NCBI GenBank assembly: GCA_028386065.3
Contig: JAKUCV010002538.1
Span: 19,228 to 83,227, forward strand
Direction of reading: 5' to 3'
DNA from: Turnera subulata
Lineage: Eukaryota; Streptophyta; Magnoliopsida; Malpighiales; Passifloraceae
Length of the DNA: 64,000 bases
Position 1 is the first letter of the stretch, and each line of letters begins with the position of its first letter. Under the pieces are notes generated by a model, which was not told the origin of the DNA, did not search any database, and saw only the letters and a list, made by a program, of their open reading frames with translations. Position numbers and translations under genes: made by a program. Shown in pieces: positions 12,701-23,565 of the stretch.

Positions 12701-13409
12701 CTGGGGACCATTGTAGATTAGCATTTCAAGCTAACTTGATGTGTGAAGAATACATGTCACAACAAAGCAGTGCTTTTAGTTATGCCGTGTCCTTCCACCA
12801 TTCATCTTCCTCTGTATGGAAGGCTCCTCCTCAGGGCTGGGTTAAGCTGAATTATGATGCAGCTTTCAATCAATCTACTGGGAAAGCATGTGGGGGTGTT
12901 GTGGTTAGGAATGCAGAAGGGAAAGTCATTGATGGGATAGTCACGAAGATGTTTTGCTCATCAGCTTTGGCAGCAGAAGCAGAGGTAATGCGGTCAGCGG
13001 TTCTATTAGCCTCTCATAGGTCGTGGCAGCATGTGATAATTGAAAGTGATTGCTTGGAAGCTATCACTCAAGCCACTATGGAGAAGGAGAAAAGATCATG
13101 GTCAATTGAAGCAATCTTATATGATATAGACTTTTATAAATCTTTCTTTTTGGAATGTAAATTTAGCCATGTAAAGAGAAGAGCCAATCGGGCTGCCCAT
13201 TTCCTTGCTGTGGCGTTTTCGCGAGGAAATATTCCACCAGATTGGTTAGCCTCTTTGCCAACCTCCTTTCTGCACATTTTGTATGCTGATTGCAGTACTC
13301 TGAATGCTGGGTAATTGTGTCTTTTTTGGCCTGGCTTCAGACATAGGTGTATGTATAGTTGCTCTATTATATATTAAGGCAATGTTGACTTTTGTTGATA
13401 AAAAAAAAT
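9736..13409 (+). mobile_element. L1-type LINE, 5'-truncated
   Basis: This non-LTR retrotransposon begins inside the C-terminal part of the APE-type endonuclease (its SDHCALI motif is at 9834-9854). It runs through RT, a zf-RVT region and an RNase H domain, then a short 3' UTR ending in GTTGATA plus nine A at 13401-13409. The oligo-A tail and 5' truncation are classic for target-primed reverse transcription. No convincing target duplication could be matched, so the 5' edge is approximate. Confidence 0.85.
9742..13314 (+). pseudogene. LINE ORF2: endonuclease tail, reverse transcriptase, zf-RVT, RNase H (five stops)
   Basis: One continuous frame carries, in order: the endonuclease tail (ERLDRAV, DIPVGSDHC); RT with KAPGPDGFHG, KLDMAKAYDRVDW, GIRQGDPLSPYLF and the catalytic FADD at 11227-11238; the zf-RVT block (WSVKACPRVQHFLWR, CPRCEGEDESLEHIMFRC); and a plant-type RNase H (KLNYDAAFN, EAEVMRSA, IIESDCLEAI). 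It is broken only by in-frame stops: TAA 9781, TGA 10144, TGA 11644, TAG 11707 and TGA 12199. No frameshift occurs over 3.57 kb. At 12199 the family normally has Trp, so TGG to TGA fits. The element is dead but not old. Confidence 0.88.
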
Positions 13410-13609
13410 GTTTTTCTTTTCTCCAGCAACAACACATGTGATTAATGATCTCTTTCCTTGCCTTGCCTTGCCTTTGTTTTTTCTTTTTTCTCGACCGAAA
13501 CAATTTTTTTTCCATGAACACGATTCAACTCTTGCGCAGCTTCAATTTATTCTCCACCCAAAACAATGCACCCCCCTTTTTTTTTTCTTTCACTGTCCAA
13601 CCTGGGAAG

Positions 13610-14590
13610 AATTGAGGTGGAAGAGTTGTCATTGCCTGATTTTAGTCAAGTTTCTAAGTTTCGTGGTGAATACTACAGGTTGTCCATAATCAAGGTGGAA
13701 AAATTATTTTCTCAGGAGGAGGAGAAGGAAGAGTTAATGGTTAAAGAAAATAATTTTTCTTTCTAGGGAGACAATGAAGGCAAACAGATAGAAGCTAAAC
13801 AAGTGGAGGAGAAGAAAGATGTGATAATTATTGAAAATTCTTTGTTCTTTCAAGGAGTTAAGTTGACAGAGGTTGAACAAGAAGAGGAAAGAAAGCCAAA
13901 ACTGGTTAAAAGGAAGGAAGTTGAAGAAATTGGTTTCATCTACGGTGAGAAAATTGATTTTATTGGTATTGATCAATTTTTCTCAACCAAGGGAGTAAGC
14001 AACTTTGTTGAGAGTCTTCTTGGATGCAACAAGAAATGAGAGACAGTCCAAGATGTCATTAACAAACAAGATGAAGCCTAGAAGATGCAATTGAAGAATA
14101 TCATGCAATTTGAAAAGGATGTGGAGCTGAAGATTTGGTTTGATTCAAGGAAGATGTTACTGTTCGAAGCAAAGTTCGAGTTAGTCACAGCAACAACAAT
14201 GGCGCTGACGACACTTGCAATTGATGGAATTGGGTAGAGCCATGTTTGTACTTTTAAGCTTAGTTTAAGGGAGACATTGTTGGATATTAAACTAAGCTTA
14301 GTTTTATTGGGTTTAGGAGTATTTACTTTATTGGGTTTTAAGAGTCTAAGTCCGGTTCGGTTTAGGAGTTATATCTTGTCCTTTAAGTCAGAGTCTTTAT
14401 AAATAGGTATGTTAGGTTTTTATTATCAGCGTAGCAAAGTAATAGTGTGAGAAAAACACCGAAGGTGTGTGGCTACCATAAGGGGGCACCGTGGTGTCAT
14501 CTAGTTTACTGTGAAGGCTTTCAAGATCAATAAAAAGTTTGTATTGCCGGTGAATTTTCTATATTTTAAATATTCCTGCTTTGAATTGAA
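13610..14590 (+). mobile_element. Second gag-only Copia-derived element, 3' part
   Basis: This is the plus-strand counterpart of the 3' part of the element at 7665-9480, starting near GAATTGAGGTGGAAGAG. A Lys/Glu-rich remnant ORF (13690-14039, with a stop near 13767) is followed by the shared TTCGAAGCAAAGTTCGAG segment. A purine-rich AAGGGAGACA tract follows, then an LTR-like segment starting TGTTGGATATTAAAC at about 14279. A TATAAATA string lies at 14399-14406 inside that LTR. The gag half is missing, and the right edge is uncertain. Confidence 0.55.
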
Positions 14591-14911
14591 GTTTACTTAA
14601 TAAGCAATGTAAAGAAATAACCAGACCTTACAAAATTTTGAACATGATGAGATGTATGTATGTGTCTTGATGAGCCTGAATAGAAAACTATGGTGGCAAG
14701 ACTTTTAAACCAACAATCGGACAAAATAATGGGATAAGGAATTTGTCTAACAAAGAGACGATGGATAGATATGATGTGAATGAAGAATCTTATCACTTTG
14801 TATTGTGATATAAAAGGGGGAGAGATCTTTTTTTCCGGATTTTTCCTATTCTCTTCATTCAGGGTATCTACCATTGGATCTAGGGATTCAATCTCGACCC
14901 TTAGATCAACA
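14591..14911. other. Unassigned DNA left of element A
   Basis: No gene is recognised. The TATA-like TGATATAAAAGGGGG near 14808-14822 and the sequence after it look like a promoter and leader, possibly of a retroelement LTR. No coding region follows before the element A insertion. Confidence 0.35.
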
Positions 14912-14916
14912 CCACG

Positions 14917-17632
14917 TGTAACAGCCCGGGTAAAAATTTTGATTTTTACTGGGACTGTAAAAGTCTTTTTACTGTGATTTACTGTTGAATTAATCTTGGG
15001 TAATTAATTCAAGGTAAATCGGGCATCGTTTTGTTGAAACCGAGAGTTTTTCCGCGCTCGTGATTTTTTCGTGGATTTTTTGGGCCTAAGTTGGTATTTT
15101 TCGGGTTTCGGAATTTCTCGGAAAATCACACCGGAAAAAAACTAAGGGGGTATCAGTTATTTTCTGGTCCGGACCGGACTCGCTCCAGAAAATTGCATTA
15201 TTGAAGCTCACATGTCAACAGTAAAAAAACAGTTTAAAAGTAGGAAAACCGGTGAAGAGGAAGGGAGAGGGGAAGGAAAAAAAAAAGAGAGAAAAGAAAG
15301 AAGAGGAAAAAAAAGAGAGAAGAAAAAAAAGAAAAAAAAGGAAACTGGAAAAGAAAAACCGAGAGGAGAAGAAGAAAAATAAGGAGAAAAAAACAAAGAG
15401 AGAATCGGAAAGAAAAAAATGGAAGAGAGGAAAATAGGAAAAAGAGAAAAAAAAAAGAAAAAGGGGAGAGGAGAAGGGTCACCGCCGGCCACCATCATCA
15501 ACAACCCCCCCATCTCCTTGTCGCCGTCGTTGCAGGACGAGGAGTGGTCGTCGCCGTCCTCCTCATGCGTGTCTGCAAGGCCACGGAACCACCATCTCCA
15601 GCCGTGCCACCGCCCTTGGACGAGGAGACCCGACTTGGATCCGTTCTCTTCCGCTCGCGTCGCACCGCCGCACCACCAGCAGCCGCCTTGCCCGCAAAGC
15701 GCGCCCCCAGCGTCGTTGCTCCCGTGCCTCACGCCGCCTTCGCCTCGCCAAGCACCACCATCGCGCCGCCGACTGCAAGCCGAGGTGAGCAGCAGATCCG
15801 TTTGTAAGGTTTCGACCCGGATGGACTTCCATGGGTCGGGTTGACCCGGGGTTGAGTGGTTGGGCCGCGGGCTGTGTCGTGGGCTGGCGCGTTGTGGGCT
15901 GAGTCTGAGGGTTGGTTTGGGCTGCTACCTAAGCCTGGGCTTGAGCTTATGTAGCTGGCCAGGCTTAACCTTGGGCCAGTCCAAATTAAAAAAAAAGAAA
16001 AAAAATTTGGAAAAAGAGAAAAAATATAATTCAGGAAATAATAATTCATGGGAAGGAAATAATGGGTAAATTTTGAATAATTATTGTAAATGCTATTGGA
16101 AAAGGAAGTATATAGGTATGTTTATTAATACAAATTTATTTTTAGGAAGTAATTTCGTATGACTAGTTTTTTTGGAAATATAGTTTTCTTAATATAATAA
16201 TATTTGGTAATTATAATATGGAAAATAGTTTTATTAAAAATATAATATTTTGGGAAAATATATATACTTACATATGTTATCTTTCTCAGAAAATTATGGT
16301 AATTATTATTTTGGGAAAAGTATAATTAATTTATGAAAATGTTTTGAAAGAGTTTTAATTAAAATATAGTATCGAAATTATATTCGGATATACGTACGAT
16401 ATAATATTTTCGGTAAAAGATGATCATAAATGATATGAACCGGGATGGGGTATTTCGCAGTTTTGGCATCATAGTATACTGATTATGTGCATTTATGTGA
16501 ATATATGGTTTTGTCGTATAGGTTCGGATATCGGGCAGTTTCCCGAGGAGCCGGAGTCGGACCGGTCATTGTTTCCGGAGTTGAGTAATCGGCCAAGATG
16601 AGGATGGATTTCCTTCAATATGTGCCTGTATTACTCGGTTATTGAGTTTGATGTTGCATTTGCTGTGGTTTGCTGTGGTTGGTTCGGGATGTTTATCCCA
16701 TGGTCTTGATTGTGGTCGGGATGTTTATCCCATGTTGGTTTTTAGATGTTTATCCTTGCGTCTTTTTGGTTTAAAGTATAATGGAATTAATAATAAATTG
16801 TGATAAGGATGTCGATCCTTGATTTTGGATAGGGATGTCTATCCCGGTATTATGGTTAGGGATGTTGATCCCTGTGATTTGATTTTGATGACGATAATAT
16901 AATTGTCACGTGGTAAGTAGTGGTACGACTCGATGGTTTAAGACTGTTTCATGGTGGCCTTGACCTAGGTTACCTGTGATAAGCATGTCTATGTTTGGGA
17001 TGTCTATCCCGTGATTTTTTTTTGGGATGTCTATCCCTGGGTTCGTATTTTTGGGATGTCGATCCCTGGGTTCTCTGGATTTGGTCTGGCACCCGGAATA
17101 TGTTGATAACCAGGTCTGACCTCTAGCATATCCGTGACGGGGCCTGGAAAGATAAAATTGGAAATTGGATTTATTTTGATTTATTCTTTTGGTTTGTTTT
17201 ATTTTGGCTGTTTAGCCTGTGTTTGACTTGAGTAATTATAGTTGCATATTGATTGTCTTTCCTTCGTCGGTGAGCACTTCGGACTCACCCCTCACCTGTG
17301 GGCTTTCATCCCGTAGGATGAATTATTTGTTGTACAGGTTTAGTGCATTCCATAAAGGCTGCGGCATTATCCCTTGGACAGGGCTCGGATCCATAGTTTG
17401 CATCAGTGTCGCATACAGTGTCTTGTGAGTTATTAAGTCTTCCGCTGTGCATTATTTTGTTTTTGTTGGGCCATTGGGCCGATTATGTTATTACTGACGT
17501 TATTATTTTTGGGCTGCTGAGCCCGAGTTACTGTTGTATACACTGTATGCTGGGCTTGTTTTGGTTGGATCGTCACAGTTTCGGCACGTGTTTTGTTTAC
17601 TGTGTACGGTAAATATGGGTCGGAGCGTTTCA
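14917..17632 (+). repeat. LTR1 of element A
   Basis: This 2716-base LTR starts TGTAACAGCCCGGG and ends CGGAGCGTTTCA. Inside, in order: a purine-rich block (about 15250-15470), a GC-rich island (15480-15785), a GTGAGC donor-like site at 15785, an AT-rich stretch, and a TATAG acceptor-like site ending at 16521. After these come nine GGGAT-N4-ATCCC-type palindromes between 16686 and 17066 and the block ACTTCGGACTCACCCCTCAC near the 3' end. The many open frames inside are not supported as genes. Confidence 0.88.
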
Positions 17633-17634
17633 TT

Positions 17635-17647
17635 TTGGTAGCGGAGA
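17635..17647 (+). other. Primer-binding-site-like sequence of element A
   Basis: TTGGTAGCGGAGA starts two bases after the LTR1 end. Its TGGTA..GGAG core resembles the plant initiator-tRNA-Met primer site TGGTATCAGAGC. The same 13-mer with a final C follows LTR2 (22715-22727), the element B 5' LTR (57870-57882), the Copia 5' LTR (33664-33676) and, on the minus strand, the Cassandra 5' LTR (46773-46785). Confidence 0.7.
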
Positions 17648-17904
17648 GGGCGTTAGGTCTTGTTGGGCAGTCCTTGTGTGTTTGTTGTCCTTGTTCGCAT
17701 AGTTCGCTCCATTTGTTTATTATTTTATTTCATTTAGGTTAGTGCATTATGGATCCAGTCAAGGGATGCCAGCTGTCGCAGAACATTCACATATGAGGTA
17801 AATGAAGCCATAAATAAGCGAAAATACAAATATTATTAATAATACTAATAATTTCATTACAAAGATAAACATTACATTGATATTTTATAAAAATAAAAAT
17901 ACAT

Positions 17905-18587
17905 TTATCGCCTTGGAACGACGTTGACCTGAAGCTGTTGGGGTCGTTGTTGATGTTGACTTGGATGCTGTCACTCCACGAGAACCACATGCCGCCTGTG
18001 TTGTTCTGACCAGGAAGCTCGAACCGGTTTGCTTGGGGGAACCGGAGTGGGATGAGACCGTGATCATCTTCAGGTTGCCACTGAGTCTCCGTGAGAAGAA
18101 CCATGTTTGGCTTGTATTGGATCTTCAGGTCCCTCAAGGTATGCGAGAACTCCTGGGAACGCCTAGCGACTCCTCTGCAGTTCCACACCAGTAGTCGGGC
18201 CTTGGGCCAAGTTACGGGCAGAAGAGTGACTCTGGGCATGCTTTGGGCCGTCATCGAGAGCTGATAGTAGGTGCCGTGCTCCAAGGTATGGCAAGTGGAC
18301 TCTAGGTTGAACTCCTGAAGTCTTTCGGAGATGAAGAACATGATGGAGTTTGCCGAGCCGTAGTAGGAGGTCCTCAGAGTGCCATGGTCCTCCAGGAAGA
18401 GCGTCTCTTCCATGGGAGTGATGAAGAATCTGGATGAGTAGAGTTCGTCGACGAAGACCAGACGCGGCATCCTGCCGAGCTCGTTCAGAAGTTCTTCTGG
18501 ACGCTCGTTGACTATGCTGTAGGTAAGTCGGTTCCTTCTTCCTAGATTGGCACCTTCGATGAAGAAGACGGATGAGGGAGCAGGCAT
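17905..18587 (-). pseudogene. Antisense ORF 1, element A copy (unknown N-domain plus LINE-endonuclease-like C-domain)
   Basis: Read against the host element, the frame starts MPAPSSVFFIEGANLGRR. Residues 1 to about 130 are an unrecognised domain (DELYSSRFFITPMEE, YGSANSIMFFISERL). From about 130, LLVWNCRGVARRSQEF, LRDL, KPNMVLLTET and GGMWFSWSDSIQVNI follow the order of the first ~100 residues of plant L1 APE-type endonucleases. They keep the Asn of WNCRG and the Glu of TET. Compared with the copy at 58135-58818, one base is missing near 17928-17930, so the expected stop (17905-17907) is bypassed and the raw frame runs on to 17787. The span is 683 nt against 684 in both other copies. A TATA box lies on the same strand at 18696-18703. 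The function is unknown. Confidence 0.7.
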
Positions 18588-18770
18588 GTTGTCTCGACGT
18601 GTAGTGTTTTGTTTTTCAGAGTTTTGTGATTTTGTTTGCTTGAGCGGTTTTGTTGCTTTAAAATGCTTTTGATGATTTACACCTCACCGCTCCGTCTTTT
18701 ATACTCTTATGGGGAGCGTGATAACTGTTTTCGATCTTCAAGATTTTGCTTTTTGAAATTTGCCGTTGCT
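18588..18770 (-). promoter_or_regulatory. Promoter region of antisense ORF 1, element A
   Basis: TATAAAAG (minus strand, plus coordinates 18696-18703) lies about 110 bases before the ATG. Further upstream, 18729-18764 carries TCTTCAAGATTTTG and TTTTTGAAATTTGCC. These match the corresponding upstream boxes at 59041-59085 and 40063-40101. Conservation of both parts in three elements argues for a real antisense promoter. Confidence 0.6.
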
Positions 18771-19421
18771 TCATTTATTGCTTTGTTACTTTATACGTTT
18801 TTCGGACTACCATGCCAGAGTTTTTCAGCCTTTTCCCATCCCATGATTTTTTTCGCTCTGGCTACTTTATCTTTTCTTCTTATGGTTTTATTATATTTTC
18901 CTGCATCTTTTATCGCATGTATTCGTGACCGTTGAGGCTAGACGGATGGGGCCATACCTCGAGTAGAGTGCATGTGCGATAAGGTCACACCTGTTCGGAC
19001 ATCGTGGAGGGATACGAGACTTGACATACGTTTTTGGCTCATGCGGAATTTGTGAACAAGTGGGTACATTTCTTTCAAGGGACACAGGACGTGCTCGTGA
19101 TCATCGCCTCACGAGTTAACGGACGTCACCGTTAGCTGCGTACGTTACGTTTCTCGGGATCGAGGATGGTTACGATCGATTTAGAGCGCCGAGCATGAAA
19201 CATGTTTTGTTTTAATTCCATTTTGTTTTGATTTTGTTAAACGAGTTTTATTTTTGATTTCTTTATGTTTGATTTTATATTTTTATTGTTAAGTTTTATT
19301 TTGCCTTGAGATGTTTTAATTTTCCGTTTAACATAAGTTTTCGTAACATAAGAATTTTTGATTTAAAAAGGAAACTTATTTTATTTAATTCATAAGATTT
19401 TACAACAGGAGAAGAAGTACT

Positions 19422-19799
19422 CTAAGGAGTTACTTGCTTCTCTAGGTCTTTTACAAGCTTTTGGACGTTTTTCATGTGAGGGAAGAGCTCCACGCACGCC
19501 AGTTCGATCTGCAACACCGCCGAGCTGATCTTCTTGAGTGAGACGTTCAGCTGCGTCAGTGTCTGCTGCGGAGTGCTGCTCTCAGCTATCGCCTTGCCCT
19601 TCTTATCCTCAGCTTTCTTGGGAGCACGTTTCTTTCGCCGTCTGCTGGAGACGACCATGTGTTCCTTCAGGCCGATGATGTTGGTTTTGAACCGCTTCTT
19701 CGGAGGTTCTTCATCGGAGCTTGTCAGGAAAGCAGTGCCGCCGATGTAGCTGTTGTTCTAGGAGTCTGATGTAGTTCTTGATCGCAGTGGATAGTCCAT
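19422..19799 (-). pseudogene. Antisense ORF 2, element A copy (basic, NLS-like, coiled-coil-like)
   Basis: The frame would start MDYPLRSRTTSDS at 19799 and end at 19422 (126 codons including stop), with one in-frame TAG at 19758-19760. The related copy at 60146 has Glu there. It carries KKRFK and SRRRKKRAPKKAEDKKGK, basic clusters like nuclear localisation signals. A heptad-like helix follows (LNVSLKKISSAVLQIELA, VQKLVKDLEKQV). CTATAAG at 19836-19842 on this strand is a TATA candidate about 40 bases upstream. No family is recognised. A small nuclear DNA- or chromatin-associated protein would fit, but that is inference. Confidence 0.55.
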
Positions 19800-19983
19800 G
19801 ACTGTGTGTGAGTATGCCAGTCATGAGGTTTGGTTCTTATAGAGGACGAGATGTCGCTTATGGGTATAAGCGGTATCTCGGGTTGAGGTTGGACACCTGG
19901 CAGAGTGTGCCAGAAGCTTATCGTGGTAGGACCCACGGATAAGACGGAATTTCGGGGACGAAATTTTTTTGAGGAGGGTAGAC

Positions 19984-22712
19984 TGTAACAGCCCCGGTAA
20001 AAATTTTGATTTTTACCGGGACTGTAAAAGTCTTTTTACCGTGATTTACTATTGAATTAATTTTGGGTAATTAATTCAAGGTAAATCGGGCATCATTTTT
20101 TCGAAACTGAGTGTTTTCCCGCGCTCGTGATTTTTCCGTGGATTTTTCGGGCCTAAGTTGGTATTTTTCGGGTTTTGGAATTTCTCGGAAAATCACACCG
20201 GAAAAAAACTAAGGGGGTATCAGCTATTTCCTGGTCCGGACCAGACTCGCTCCAGATAATTGCATTATTGAAGCTCACATGTCAACAGTAAAAAAACAGT
20301 TTAAAAGTAGGAAAACCGGTGAAGAGGAAGGGAGAGGGGAAGAAAAAAAGAAGAGAGAAAAGAAAGAAGAGGAAAAAAAAGAGAGAAGAAAAAAAAAAGA
20401 GAAAAAAAAGAAAACTGGAAAAGAAAAACCGAGAGGAGAACAAGAAAAATAAGGAAAAAAAAAAGAGACAATCTGAAAGAAAAAAATGGAAGAGAGGAAA
20501 ATAGGAAAAAGTGAAAAAAAAAAAAGAAAAAGGGGAAAGGAGAAGGGTCACCGCCGGCCACCATCACCAACAACCCCCCCATCTCCTTGTCGCCGTCGCT
20601 GCAGGACGAGGAGTGGTCGTCGTTGTCCTCCTCATGCGCGTCTGCAAGGCCACGGAACCACCATCTCCAGCCGTGCCACCGCCCTTGGACGAGGAGACCC
20701 GACTTGGATCCGTTCCCTTCCGCTCGCGTCGCACCGCCGCACCACCAGCAGCCGCCTTGCCCGCGAAGCGCGCCTCCACCGTCGCTGCTCCCGTGCTCAC
20801 GCCGCCTTCGCCTCGCCACGCACCACCATCGCGCCGCCGTCTGCAAGCGGAGGTGAGCTGCAAATCCGTTTGTAAGGTTTCGACCCGGATGGACTTCCAT
20901 GGGTCGGGTTGACCCGGGGTTGAGTGGTTGGGCCGCGGGCTGTGTCGTGGGCTGGCGCGTTGTGGGCTGAGTCTGAGGGTTGGTTTGGCCTGCTACCTAA
21001 GCCTGGGCTTGAGCTTATGTAGCAGGCCAGGCTTAACCTTGGGCCAGTCCAAATTAAAAAAAAAAGAAAGAAAAAGAAATAAAATTTGGAAAAAAAGAGA
21101 AAATATAATTCAGGAAATAATAATTTCTGGGAAGGAAATAATGGGTAAATTTTGAATAATTATTGTAAATGCTATTGGAAAAGGAAGTATTTAGGTATAT
21201 TTATTAATACGAATTTATTTTTAGGAAGTAATTTCGTATGACTAGTCTTTCTGGAAATATAGTTTTCTTAATATAATAATATTTGGTAATTAAAATATGG
21301 AAAATAGTTTTATTAAAAATATAATATTTTGGGAAAATATATATACATACATATGTTATCTTTCTCAGTAAATTATGGTAATTATTATTTTAGGAAAAGT
21401 ATAATTAATCTATGAAAATGTTTTGAAAGAGTTTTAATTAAAATATAGTAACGAAATTATATTTGGATATACGTACGATATAATATTTTCGGTAAAAGAT
21501 GATCATAAAGGATATGAACCGGGATGGGGTATTTCGCAGTTTTGGCATCATAGTATACCGATTATGTGCATTCATGTGAATATATGGTTTTGTTGTATAG
21601 GTTTGGATATCGGGCAGTTTCCCGAGGAGCCGGAGTCGGACCGGTCATTGTTTCCGGAGTTGAGTAATCGGCCAAGATGAGGATGGATTTCCTTCAATAT
21701 GTGCCTGTATTACTCGGTTATTGAGTTTGATGTTGCATTTGCTGTGGTTTGCTGTGGTTGGTTCGGGATGTTTATCCCATGGTCTTGATTGTGGTCGGGA
21801 TGTTTATCCCATATTGGTTTTTGGATGTTTATCCTTGCGTTTTTTTGGTATAAAGTATAATGGAATTAATAATAAATTGTGATAAGGACGTCGATCCTTG
21901 ATTTTGGATAGGGATGTCTATCCCGGTATTATGGTTAGGGATGTTGATCCCTGTGATTTGATTTTGATGACGATAATATAATTGTCACGTGGTAAGTAGT
22001 GGTACGATTCGATGGTTTAAGACTGTTTCGTGGTGGCCTTGACCTAGGTTACCTGTGATAAGCATGTCTATGTTTGGGATGTCTATCCCGTGATTTTTTT
22101 TTTGGGATGTCTATCCCTGGGTTCGTATTTTTGGGATGTCGATCCCTGGGTTCTCTGGATTTGGTCTGGCACCCGGAATATGTTGATAACCAGGTCTAAC
22201 CTCTAGCTTATCCGTGACGGGGCCTGGAAAGATAAAATTGGAAATTGGATTTTTTTTGATTTAGTCTTGTGGTTTGTTTTATTTTGGCTGTTTAGCCTGT
22301 GTTTGACTTGAGTAATTATAGTTGCATATTGATTGTCTTTCCTTCGTCGGTGAGCACTTCGGACTCACCCCTCACCTGCGGGCTTTCATCCCGTAGGATG
22401 AGTTATTTGTGGTACAGGTTTAGTGCATTCCAGACAGGCTACGGCGTTATCCCTTGGACAGGGCTCGGATCCATAGTTTGCATCAGTGTTGCATACAGTG
22501 TCTTGTGAGTTATTAAGTCTTCCGCTGTGCATTATTTTCTTATTGTTGGGCCATTGGGCCGATTATGTTATTACTGACGTTATTATTTTTGGGCTGTTGA
22601 GCCCGAGTTACTGTTGTATACACTATATGCTGGGCTTGTTTTGGTTGGGTCGTCACAGTTCCGGCACGTGTTTTGTTTACTGTGTACGGTAAATACGGGT
22701 CGAAGCGTTTCA
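19984..22712 (+). repeat. LTR2 of element A
   Basis: This is 2729 bases, co-linear with LTR1 and visibly very similar. It is preceded by the purine tract GAGGAGGGTAGAC (19971-19983), as expected for a 3' LTR. It repeats the donor-like (GT at 20853) and acceptor-like (AG at 21599-21600) sites. Unusually, a primer site and leader follow it (22713 onward), so it also serves as the 5' LTR of a second, collapsed unit. Confidence 0.88.
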
Positions 22713-22864
22713 TTTTGGTAGCGGAGCGGGCGTTAGGTCTTGTTGGGCAGTCCTTGTGTGTTTGTTGTCCTTTTTCGCATAGTTCGCTCCATTTGTTTAT
22801 TATTTTATATCATTTAGGTTAGTGCATTATGGATCCAGTCAAGGGACGCCAGTTGATGGTTTAA

Positions 22865-23565
22865 GACTCGATGGTTTAAGACTGTTTCGTGGTGGCCTTG
22901 ACCTAGGTTACCTGTGATAAGCATGTCTATGTTTGGGATGTCTATCCCGTGATTTTTTTTTGGGATGTCTATCCCTGGGTTCGTATTTTTGGGATGTCGA
23001 TCCCTGGGTTCTCTGGATTTGGTCTGGCACCCGGAATATGTTGATAACCAAGTCTGACCTCTAGCTTATCCGTGACGGGGCCTGGAATGATAAAATTGGA
23101 AATTGGATTTTTTTTGATTTAGTCTTTTGGTTTGTTTTATTTTGGCTGTTTAGCCTGTGTTTGACTTGAGTAATTATAGTTGCATATTGATTGTCTTTCC
23201 TTCGTCGGTGAGCACTTCGGACTCACCCCTCACCTGCAGGCTTTCATCCCGTAGGATGAGTTATTTGTGGTACAGGTTTAGTGCATTCCAGACAGGCTGC
23301 GGCGTTATCCCTTGGACAGGGCTCGGATCCATAGTTTGCATCAGTGTCGCATACAGTGTCTTGTGAGTTATTAAGTCTTCCGCTGTGCATTATTTTGTTA
23401 TCGTTGGGCCATTGGGCCGATTATGTTATTACTTACGTTATTATTTTTGGGCTGTTGAGCCCTTGTTACTGTTGTATACACTGTATGCTGGGCTTGTTTT
23501 GGTTGGGTCGTCACAGTTCCGGCACGTGTTTACTGTGTACGGTAAATACGGGTCGGGGCGTTTCA
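22865..23565 (+). repeat. LTR3 of element A, 5'-truncated
   Basis: Only the last ~700 bases of the LTR remain, ending CGGGGCGTTTCA and followed by the duplication CCACG. The junction at 22853-22865 joins the leader just after ATGGATCCAGTC to the LTR. The string GATGGTTTAAGACT occurs twice there, which suggests a deletion with microhomology. Confidence 0.85.

Larger units (their letters stand above)
14917..23565 (+). mobile_element. Element A: long-LTR non-autonomous retrotransposon with a third, truncated LTR
   Basis: The element is bounded by the 5-bp duplication CCACG (14912-14916 and 23566-23570). The order is LTR1 (14917-17632), primer site, 2.35-kb internal region, purine tract, LTR2 (19984-22712), primer site and leader again, then only the last ~700 bases of a third LTR. 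LTRs start TGTAACAGCCC and end GTTTCA. No gag-pol is present. After the leader a short ATGGATCCAGTC (17749) may be the remains of a gag start. The internal region instead holds two minus-strand ORFs. LTR form and lineage suggest a Ty3/gypsy-derived LARD, but without pol the superfamily is inference. One target duplication around three LTRs implies unequal recombination, then a deletion. Confidence 0.85.

Noticed and set aside
13402..13440. Target duplication for the LINE
   Set aside because: T-rich strings such as TTTTTCTT occur on both sides but are low complexity and do not border the element consistently.
15208..16069. Several long overlapping frames in the GC-rich and purine-rich part of LTR1 (repeated in LTR2)
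   Set aside because: Low composition complexity keeps many frames open on both strands at once. The frames are not preserved between LTR families and no domain is visible.
17219..17612. Recurring 68-70 codon frames near LTR 3' ends (also 22299, 23157, 57457, 63172)
   Set aside because: They recur only because the LTR recurs; translations look random and hydrophobic, with frame breaks between copies.
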